From Deltaproteobacteria bacterium (GTDB taxonomy: Bacteria > Desulfobacterota > Desulfobacteria > Desulfobacterales > SURF-15): a stretch of DNA of 5,037 nt. A program made the position numbers and the translations under genes. This document shows positions 1-4,776 of this stretch, piece by piece. The notes under the pieces were generated by a model. It did not search any database. It saw nothing but the letters and a program-made list of their open reading frames with translations, and was not told the DNA's origin. The first letter of the stretch is position 1; the number at the start of each line of letters is the position of its first letter. The stretch spans positions 1-5,037 of the forward strand of contig JAHEHB010000399.1 in the NCBI GenBank assembly GCA_024644775.1, in the 5' to 3' direction.

Positions 1-91
1 TTTAATCCTCGAAATACTCAATGTATGCCTGTGGTTAAAATTTTTGCCTTCCTTGACCTTGAAAAAACTGAAACGTTTTGAAACAGGCTCT
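1..91. other. Noncoding stretch downstream of the dapF-like gene
   Basis: This edge region lies past the stop codon of the DapF homologue and shows no convincing gene on either strand. It is AT-rich. On the plus strand TGAAAC occurs twice with a 10-base period (69-74 and 79-84). No GC-rich hairpin followed by a T-run is visible, so I cannot place a terminator for the minus-strand operon here. The operon may end beyond the window or continue into a further gene. Confidence 0.5.
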
Positions 92-934
92 TTAATCAAA
101 TATTTCTTCGTCAATGAATCCTTCACACACTTTTGTCACCGCTCCTGTCATTTGAACCGAAAAATCATCAGATATGGCGATGTCTATTTTCCCTCCCGGC
201 ATATGCACGGCCATTCGGGAATCACTGAGTCCTAGTTTACGGGCGACTGCGGCAGCCGCACTCGCACTGCTTCCCGACGCCAAGGTATAGCCGGCGCCAC
301 GTTCCCAGATTTCTATCTGGATGTTTGCTCGATCAATGATTTTCATAAACTGAACATTGGTTCGATTGGGAAAACGCGGATCGATTTCTACGGATGGCCC
401 GATGCTTTTGGTCTCTTCAGGTGAGATTTCATCCTTTAATATCACACAATGCGGATTCCCAATGGTGGCTGCACAAAACCGGTATTTCTCATTTTCGATC
501 ATTATGGTTTCATTTAATACCTCACGGGGGGGACCATCGACCGGGATATTGCAACTGCTGAAATTAACCGCGCCCATATCTACAGAAATTTGTTTTCCCC
601 CATCGAAAACCTGGGAGGTCACCGCACCCCCCAATGTCATAATTGTAAACGGATCTGTTTTAATGCGTTTTTTGTCCCAAAGATAGCGAGAAAAAATTCG
701 AAGGCCGTTTCCACTCTTTTCCGCTTCACTTCCATCCGGATTATAGATCCGCAATCCAAAGTCATAGGTTCCGTTTTCCAAGGGTCCGACGAGGATTCCA
801 TCCGATCCAACTCCGAAGTTTCGGTGACAGATTCTTTGGATGTTTGATTTTGATAACACGATTTCAAGTTGAGAAGGGTCCAAAACAATATAGTCGTTTC
901 CTAAACCATGGTATTTTGAGAATGGAATAGACAT
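92..934 (-). CDS. dapF: DapF-family diaminopimelate epimerase homologue with both catalytic Cys replaced by Ser
   Basis: This is a 280-residue cytoplasmic protein of the DapF fold, close to the usual family length of about 275. Canonical DapF interconverts LL- and meso-diaminopimelate for lysine and peptidoglycan synthesis, using two cysteines (Cys73 and Cys217 in the E. coli/Haemophilus enzymes). Family signatures are clear: HGLGND at 9-14, YNPDGSE at 64-70, GNPHC at 159-163, NRTNVQF at 190-196, ERGAG at 211-215 and MPGG at 245-248. The two catalytic positions are Ser74 (EKSGNG, codon AGT) and Ser220 (LASGSS, codon TCG), and the Glu usually found after ERGAG is Tyr216. The reading frame is intact, so this is not an obvious pseudogene. 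I chose the ATG at 934, 5 bases after the sulfatase stop, because it starts directly before the conserved N-terminus. An in-frame TTG at 943 would overlap that stop. No Shine-Dalgarno is visible, which suggests translational coupling. Family membership is secure; DAP epimerase activity is doubtful. Confidence 0.88.
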   Translation of the reverse strand: MSIPFSKYHGLGNDYIVLDPSQLEIVLSKSNIQRICHRNFGVGSDGILVGPLENGTYDFGLRIYNPDGSEAEKSGNGLRIFSRYLWDKKRIKTDPFTIMTLGGAVTSQVFDGGKQISVDMGAVNFSSCNIPVDGPPREVLNETIMIENEKYRFCAATIGNPHCVILKDEISPEETKSIGPSVEIDPRFPNRTNVQFMKIIDRANIQIEIWERGAGYTLASGSSASAAAAVARKLGLSDSRMAVHMPGGKIDIAISDDFSVQMTGAVTKVCEGFIDEEIFD

Positions 935-939
935 CAATA

Positions 940-2307
940 TCAACTGACTTGGTCAGCAAATCGTCTCAAACGGATTTCCAACTCATTGCCGACTTCTTTG
1001 TGGGTTTCCCACAGGTCGTTTTTTTCTTGAGGGTCGTTTTTGCGGTTATAGAGTTTCGGTTTCGTTCCATCCAAATTAAAGAGATAGGTCCATTGATCCG
1101 TTCGAATGCCCCACTGTTTGCCGTGATAGCCTGTCACAACAAAGTCACGTGTTTCCTGGGTTTCACCGGACAGGATGGGGAGTAGACTCTGGCCGGTAAA
1201 CTGCAATTCATCCCTATCGTCTTTACTCTCGGATCCGGGTATATAACTGAGCGCGTAAGGGCTCGGTGGAACCGGAGTTGTCTGAATATCAAGTATGTCC
1301 AAAATGGTCGGAAGCATATCTGGCGGTTGGACGAAACTCGCGAATCGTTTTCCGCTTCCAAGTCCATCGGGGTGGTGAATCAGCCATGGAATTCGAGCCA
1401 ACTCTTCATAGATCCAAGGACGGGCTTTTCGAATGATCCCATGTTCACCAAAGGGTTCTCCGTGATCACTGGTAAATATAATTAAACTATTGTCATATAA
1501 CCCCAAATTGTGAATACACTCAAACAAATGCCCTACCCATTTATCTACAAAGGTTATGTTTCCGGCGTAAAGGGCCTTTGTGTGTCGTACTTCTTCTTCT
1601 GTCATGTATCCTTCGATTGTACCCGGCACGGGATCGATGATTTCGTGTCCGTTATAATCGGAATCGTACATCTCACGGTACGGGGAAGGGGGGTCCCACG
1701 GTTCGTGTGGATCGAAGCAATCCACCCAGAGAAAGAGCTTATCTTTTTGGTTTTTGGTTGTTTTCTCCAACCAGTGGATCGCTTCCTTGATTACGCGTGG
1801 GGTACAATGATCCTCTTCTGTCCTAAAGCGTGTGGCGTTTCTTAAATACTGAGTAAAAAGCAGTTTCCAACGAACATCGGTTTCATCACCCCGCAACCGA
1901 TGATTTTTGCTAAGATCGACGTTAATACGTTCATCGACGACCCAAGGATCGTATTCCTGGCCTCGAACCCAAACCACCGTATCGAATCCTCTGCCGCAGT
2001 TATATACGGGTTTGTGCATATGGTAGGTATCCGTGACAAGTGCCGAGGCGTATTCTCTGTTCCAAAGGATCTCGGCCATAAGATAATCGCTTGGCTCAAA
2101 CGGCTGCCATCCACGCTGGGCGAATAGATATCGTCCCGTCCACCATGCCGTGCGGCATGGCAGCGTTGGTAGATTCTCTGAGTATGCTTGATCAAACAGG
2201 GCGGCATCCGCGGCAAAATTATCGATATTCGGGGTCTTTACGGGACTCCCATAACATCCTAGGTGATCCGCCCTCAGACTATCGGTTGCAATTACGATAA
2301 TATTCAT
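940..2307 (-). CDS. Sulfatase-superfamily hydrolase lacking the formylglycine cysteine
   Basis: This 455-residue protein belongs to the sulfatase/alkaline phosphatase superfamily of metal-dependent esterases. The N-terminal metal site is ATDSLRADHLGCYG (7-20, with Asp9). The central DPHEPWDPP is at 199-207. The second metal motif is TSDHGEPFGEHG (279-290, Asp281-His282), followed by Lys294 and YEELARIP (300-307). The C-terminal part has the usual ending, with LYNRKNDPQEKNDL near 410-430. The nucleophile motif is aberrant. Classical sulfatases have C-x-P-S-R ahead of TGR, whereas here it is T48-L-P-C-R before TGRY (57-60), so Thr48 sits at the formylglycine position and Cys51 at the usual Ser. 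Thr nucleophiles occur in phosphodiesterase and phosphomutase branches of this superfamily, so the true substrate may be a phosphate ester. There is no signal peptide or membrane helix, so it should be cytoplasmic. A strong Shine-Dalgarno supports the start. It lies 21 bases after the ferredoxin gene and 5 before the DapF homologue. Confidence 0.9.
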   Translation of the reverse strand: MNIIVIATDSLRADHLGCYGSPVKTPNIDNFAADAALFDQAYSENLPTLPCRTAWWTGRYLFAQRGWQPFEPSDYLMAEILWNREYASALVTDTYHMHKPVYNCGRGFDTVVWVRGQEYDPWVVDERINVDLSKNHRLRGDETDVRWKLLFTQYLRNATRFRTEEDHCTPRVIKEAIHWLEKTTKNQKDKLFLWVDCFDPHEPWDPPSPYREMYDSDYNGHEIIDPVPGTIEGYMTEEEVRHTKALYAGNITFVDKWVGHLFECIHNLGLYDNSLIIFTSDHGEPFGEHGIIRKARPWIYEELARIPWLIHHPDGLGSGKRFASFVQPPDMLPTILDILDIQTTPVPPSPYALSYIPGSESKDDRDELQFTGQSLLPILSGETQETRDFVVTGYHGKQWGIRTDQWTYLFNLDGTKPKLYNRKNDPQEKNDLWETHKEVGNELEIRLRRFADQVS

Positions 2308-2312
2308 ATCCG

Positions 2313-2318
2313 CCTCCT
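2313..2318 (-). promoter_or_regulatory. Ribosome binding site of the sulfatase-like gene
   Basis: On the minus strand this reads AGGAGG, a consensus Shine-Dalgarno, 5 bases before the ATG at 2307. It fixes the start of the sulfatase-like protein and lies inside the 21-base gap after the ferredoxin stop. Confidence 0.85.
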
Positions 2319-2328
2319 AAATTTAATT

Positions 2329-2628
2329 TCAATCGGATAGGAAACCGTCTACTGTTTCGACTATTTTTCCAATATCTCCAATGGTAATTTCCGAGAACCA
2401 AACCTTTTGGGGATATATCAGTACATTGGGACCATTGCCACAGAGACCCATGCAGCCACATTGGGAAACTCTCACTCGAGGTTTCCAACCTCTGTCCGCA
2501 ATTTCTTGTTTCAAAGCTGCTCTGATGGCCGGACTATTGCCATCGGCACAGGATTTTCGCTTACCATTACGATCGTTTGTACAAACAAAAATGTGACATT
2601 TGTAAGGTGAGGTACCAGATGTTCCCAT
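2329..2628 (-). CDS. Thioredoxin-like [2Fe-2S] ferredoxin
   Basis: This is a 99-residue cytoplasmic electron carrier of the thioredoxin-like [2Fe-2S] ferredoxin family (the Aquifex Fd4 and NuoE-type fold). The cluster ligands follow the family pattern C-x10-C ... C-x3-C. Cys16 is in FVCTND, Cys27 in SCAD, and Cys59 and Cys63 are in CMGLC, followed by the characteristic GPNVLIYP (66-73) and VWF (76-78). The length matches stand-alone members of this family. Cys57 gives the motif QCGCMGLC an extra cysteine next to the cluster, and Cys11 is a further non-canonical cysteine. The redox partner cannot be read from the sequence. The gene is the second of the minus-strand operon, 76 bases after the four-helix membrane protein and 21 bases before the sulfatase-like gene. 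A membrane redox protein directly upstream is a plausible partner, but this is inference from position only. Confidence 0.9.
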   Translation of the reverse strand: MGTSGTSPYKCHIFVCTNDRNGKRKSCADGNSPAIRAALKQEIADRGWKPRVRVSQCGCMGLCGNGPNVLIYPQKVWFSEITIGDIGKIVETVDGFLSD

Positions 2629-2634
2629 TACCTA

Positions 2635-2640
2635 TCTCCT
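2635..2640 (-). promoter_or_regulatory. Ribosome binding site of the ferredoxin gene
   Basis: The minus strand reads AGGAGA, 6 bases before the ATG at 2628. It supports the ferredoxin start. No equally good signal lies farther upstream in the 76-base gap. Confidence 0.8.
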
Positions 2641-2704
2641 TTTATTCGAGGTTATCCGTGTCCTCAGCGACCGTAGCATATCTATTTTGACTCTACAACT
2701 CATA

Positions 2705-3133
2705 TTAGAGTCCCAAAACATAGGTCGACAATATCCGCCAACCGGTAGCGATCTGAACCAGTGTGAGAAGCAATATCACCACATTGTTGATTGCATGGAT
2801 AAAGGGAAGCCATTTTCGTTTCTTTTTTTTCGAATTCATGTAACGGCCCGATAGAAAGCCAAAGGCAAGAAGCGGTGCAAGGATGATGGCAATTTTGGCA
2901 TGAAGGCCTGTGATGAAGTAACTCCGCCAGTGGATGTACACCATTGAGACGCCGCCTAACATTCCCACGAAGACCGTTCCCAAAGCGATTTGGCCCCAAA
3001 AAACATGTTGTTTCCATTTAAAAATCACTTTTTGCTTCAGGTGAAGATGTTGAAACCGTTTTATTCCAAGGTAAAACACATAACAGGCCAAAAGAAACGC
3101 CAAAAACTGAATGATCGGATGAATAAAAAGCAT
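2705..3133 (-). CDS. Four-helix, probably heme-binding membrane protein (DUF4079-like)
   Basis: This 142-residue integral membrane protein has four predicted helices near residues 3-25, 44-66, 76-97 and 112-134. Each begins with or follows a histidine: His5 in IHP, His43 in KQH, His78 in GLH and His113 in FIH. Lys/Arg-rich loops at 25-43 and 101-107 (SKKKKRK) place these loops in the cytoplasm and both termini outside. His43/His113 would then pair near the cytoplasmic face and His5/His78 near the outer face. This is reminiscent of b561-type two-heme proteins. The sequence resembles my recollection of DUF4079 proteins of cyanobacteria and Desulfobacterota, whose function is not established. 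The chosen start is the ATG at 3133, preceded at 7 bases by GGAGA. An in-frame TTG at 3172 would add 13 residues without a matching site. It is the first gene of the minus-strand operon. A role in electron transfer to or from the adjacent ferredoxin is inferred, not shown. Confidence 0.8.
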   Translation of the reverse strand: MLFIHPIIQFLAFLLACYVFYLGIKRFQHLHLKQKVIFKWKQHVFWGQIALGTVFVGMLGGVSMVYIHWRSYFITGLHAKIAIILAPLLAFGFLSGRYMNSKKKKRKWLPFIHAINNVVILLLTLVQIATGWRILSTYVLGL

Positions 3134-3140
3134 GATATAT

Positions 3141-3145
3141 TCTCC
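3141..3145 (-). promoter_or_regulatory. Ribosome binding site deciding the start of the membrane protein
   Basis: The minus strand reads GGAGA, 7 bases before the ATG at 3133. This favours that ATG over the upstream in-frame TTG at 3172, and the resulting protein starts with MLFIHP directly at the first membrane helix. Confidence 0.75.
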
Positions 3146-3165
3146 ATTTGACTTGAACTCTAATT

Positions 3166-3177
3166 GAGCCAAGGCTC
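3166..3177. promoter_or_regulatory. 12-base palindrome upstream of the membrane protein gene
   Basis: GAGCC and GGCTC form a perfect dyad around a central AA. It lies about 30 bases upstream of the membrane protein's ATG, where an operator or a small 5' leader hairpin could sit. The preceding AATTGAG (3162-3168) recurs twice more in the same intergenic region. No regulator is known; the assignment is tentative. Confidence 0.25.
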
Positions 3178-3187
3178 TATTTGGGAG

Positions 3188-3301
3188 TGTTCAGCAATCA
3201 GCTTTGGTTGAATATCGAAAGATTCATATCTCTTTTATACAAGAGATATGAATTTCTTTTAGAACCATTCCCTGCTTGCTGAACGCTGATGGCTGATAGC
3301 T
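3188..3301. repeat. Nested inverted-repeat (REP/MITE-like) element in the divergent intergenic region
   Basis: The outer arms are GTTCAGCAA (3189-3197) and its exact reverse complement TTGCTGAAC (3276-3284). The right arm continues as a 7-base tandem, GCTGAAC-GCTGATG-GCTGATA-GCT (3278-3301). The left arm, read on the minus strand, has GCTGATT-GCTGAAC. Inside lies a perfect 13-base-pair hairpin (3222-3253). The whole can fold into a long foldback of about 114 bases without coding capacity. It looks like a dispersed REP or miniature element rather than a promoter. No flanking target duplication is evident, and copy number elsewhere cannot be seen. Confidence 0.55.
3222..3253. repeat. Perfect 13-bp hairpin at the core of the foldback element
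   Basis: The arms ATTCATATCTCTT (3222-3234) and AAGAGATATGAAT (3241-3253) are exact reverse complements around a 6-base loop. With a TT bulge, AAAG (3218-3221) can further pair with CTTT (3256-3259). The stem is AT-rich. On the plus strand a T-rich stretch follows (TTTCTTTT, 3253-3260), giving it some terminator character, but no plus-strand gene precedes it within the window. Confidence 0.7.
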
Positions 3302-3302
3302 T

Positions 3303-3328
3303 TCAATTGAGCGTTTTCGCGCAATTGA
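3303..3328. repeat. Strong TTTT-loop hairpin upstream of purB
   Basis: TCAATTGAGCG (3303-3313) pairs with CGCGCAATTGA (3318-3328) around a TTTT loop, with a single A-G mismatch inside an 11-position stem. It sits about 95 bases before the purB start and directly after the heptad tandem. It could be part of the repeat element, a leader structure or a protein-binding site. No U-run follows at once, so an intrinsic terminator is not supported. Confidence 0.55.
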
Positions 3329-3340
3329 GTTTGAAGTTGC

Positions 3341-3369
3341 TTTTAATTTAAGCGTTCATGTTTTATAGT
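3341..3369 (+). promoter_or_regulatory. purB: Tentative purB promoter
   Basis: TATAGT (3364-3369) resembles a -10 box, 17 bases after the poor -35-like TTTTAA (3341-3346). It lies about 55 bases before the purB start, a plausible leader length. The -35 match is weak, so only the -10 position is worth noting. Confidence 0.25.
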
Positions 3370-3410
3370 TTATCGTCCAACGGGTATCCGTGAAAATCTA
3401 AAAAAAATAG

Positions 3411-3417
3411 AAAGGAA
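3411..3417 (+). promoter_or_regulatory. purB: Ribosome binding site of purB
   Basis: AAAGGAA contains the Shine-Dalgarno core AAGGA (3412-3416), 7 bases before the ATG at 3424. It confirms the start codon, which also matches the conserved N-terminus of E. coli-type PurB. Confidence 0.8.
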
Positions 3418-3423
3418 TCAATT

Positions 3424-4776
3424 ATGCACCTTTCAACATTGTCGGCAATATCACCGATAGATGGCCGATATCGGAATGCAGTCGAAGCCTTGGCAGATTA
3501 TTTTTCCGAAGGAGCGCTCATTAAATACCGTTTACAAGTGGAAGTGGAGTATTTCATCGCGCTCTGTGAACTGCCCCTTCCCCAGTTGAAAACCTTCGAC
3601 AAAGTCCTCTATGAGCCACTTCGGGAAATATATAAAAATTATACGTTTGGCGACGCCAAAAAAATCAAACATATTGAAAAAACGACCAATCATGATGTTA
3701 AAGCCGTTGAATACTTCATCAAAGAGGCTTTTGAAAGGCTAAAGTTGGATGAATACAAAGAGTTTATCCATTTCGGACTCACCTCCCAGGATATCAACAA
3801 TACCGCATTACCCCTTTCCTTAAAAGAGGCCTGGATTCACATTCTAAACCCCACATTGGAACACGTTTTCCAGATGTTAAACGAAAGAGCCAACGATTGG
3901 AAAGAAATTCCCATGTTGGCTCGCACCCACGGACAACCTGCCTCTCCAACAAGTCTTGGTAAAGAAATCTATGTGTTCGTCGACCGATTAATAAAACAGA
4001 GAAAACTTTTGGAAACAATTCCTTTTTCAGCCAAATTTGGTGGTGCGACCGGCAATTTCAATGCCCATTGCGTTGCCTATCCGGATGTGGATTGGATCGT
4101 CTTCGGAAAACGTTTTGTGAATGAGATACTTGGACTTAAGCGTTTGAAAGTAACCACTCAAATCGATCATTACGACAATTTAGGGGCATTTTTCGACAAT
4201 CTAAAACGAATCAATACGATTCTGATCGATTTGGACCGGGATATCTGGTCTTATATCTCAATGGATTATTTTAAACAAAAAATAAAGGCTGGAGAGGTCG
4301 GATCCTCTACGATGCCGCACAAAGTCAATCCCATTGATTTTGAAAATTCGGAAGGCAATTTCGGGATCGCCAATGCCTTTTTCGAACATCTATCTGCCAA
4401 ATTGCCTATTTCAAGACTTCAAAGAGATCTGACCGATTCCACGGTAGCTCGCAATATCGGTGTTCCCGTGGCGCATACGTTAATCGGTTTAAAATCCCTG
4501 TTGAGAGGATTGGGCAAATTGATTTTGAACCGAAACGCCATCCAAAAAGATCTTGAAAACAACTGGGCAGTGGTCACAGAAGCAATACAAACAATATTGC
4601 GCCGTGAGGGATATCCAGAACCCTATGAAGCATTAAAAGAGCTGACCCGGTCACACGAAATTATCGACCAGAAAGCGATATCCGCTTTCATTCAAACGCT
4701 GAACATCCCAGAAGCTGTCAAAGAAGAATTGCTAAAAATATCGCCGAAAAATTACACGGGTATTTTTGAATTCTAA
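3424..4776 (+). CDS. purB: Adenylosuccinate lyase
   Basis: This 450-residue cytoplasmic enzyme is complete and near the length of E. coli PurB (456). It removes fumarate from SAICAR to give AICAR, and from adenylosuccinate to give AMP, so it serves both the common purine pathway and the AMP branch. It belongs to the fumarase/aspartase superfamily and works as a homotetramer. Visible signatures are SPIDGRY at 10-16, EKTTNHDVKAVEYF at 85-98, HFGLTSQDINN at 116-126 and RTHGQPASPT at 167-176, with the likely catalytic His169. The superfamily signature GSSTMPHKVNP is at 293-303, with the likely catalytic Ser294 and Lys300, followed by IDFENSEGN. Near the C-terminus, PYEALKELTR follows the pattern of E. 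coli PurB. The protein is of the E. coli type rather than the shorter B. subtilis type. It is transcribed divergently from the membrane protein operon, and its stop overlaps the convergent gene by 4 bases. Confidence 0.98.
   Translation: MHLSTLSAISPIDGRYRNAVEALADYFSEGALIKYRLQVEVEYFIALCELPLPQLKTFDKVLYEPLREIYKNYTFGDAKKIKHIEKTTNHDVKAVEYFIKEAFERLKLDEYKEFIHFGLTSQDINNTALPLSLKEAWIHILNPTLEHVFQMLNERANDWKEIPMLARTHGQPASPTSLGKEIYVFVDRLIKQRKLLETIPFSAKFGGATGNFNAHCVAYPDVDWIVFGKRFVNEILGLKRLKVTTQIDHYDNLGAFFDNLKRINTILIDLDRDIWSYISMDYFKQKIKAGEVGSSTMPHKVNPIDFENSEGNFGIANAFFEHLSAKLPISRLQRDLTDSTVARNIGVPVAHTLIGLKSLLRGLGKLILNRNAIQKDLENNWAVVTEAIQTILRREGYPEPYEALKELTRSHEIIDQKAISAFIQTLNIPEAVKEELLKISPKNYTGIFEF

Noticed and set aside
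357..686. Open plus-strand frame opposite the DapF homologue
   Set aside because: It is a shadow of a gene with clear family signatures on the other strand and has no recognisable domain or ribosome binding site.
92..934. Interpretation of the DapF homologue as a decaying pseudogene
   Set aside because: The frame is intact at full length, and nearly all conserved motifs other than the two Cys positions survive, which argues for selection on a functional protein.
1510..1845. Open plus-strand frame opposite the sulfatase-like gene
   Set aside because: The minus strand here encodes conserved sulfatase motifs including DPHEPWDPP, and the plus-strand product shows no family resemblance.
2143..2160. 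Perfect 8-bp inverted repeat (CCATGCCG / CGGCATGG) inside the sulfatase-like gene
   Set aside because: It lies within conserved coding sequence for the LPCRTA motif, and its bases are explained by the codons. A short coincidental palindrome is the simpler view.
2689..2712. Possible terminator after the membrane protein gene (GACTCTA / TAGAGTC)
   Set aside because: The 7-bp stem has a 10-base loop, overlaps the stop codon and is followed on the minus strand by A-rich rather than T-rich sequence. It is not an intrinsic terminator, and the genes can be cotranscribed.
3134..3172. Thirteen-residue N-terminal extension of the membrane protein from a TTG start
   Set aside because: The downstream ATG at 3133 has a Shine-Dalgarno at 7 bases and starts directly at the first helix. 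The extension is polar and covers the GAGCC/GGCTC dyad.
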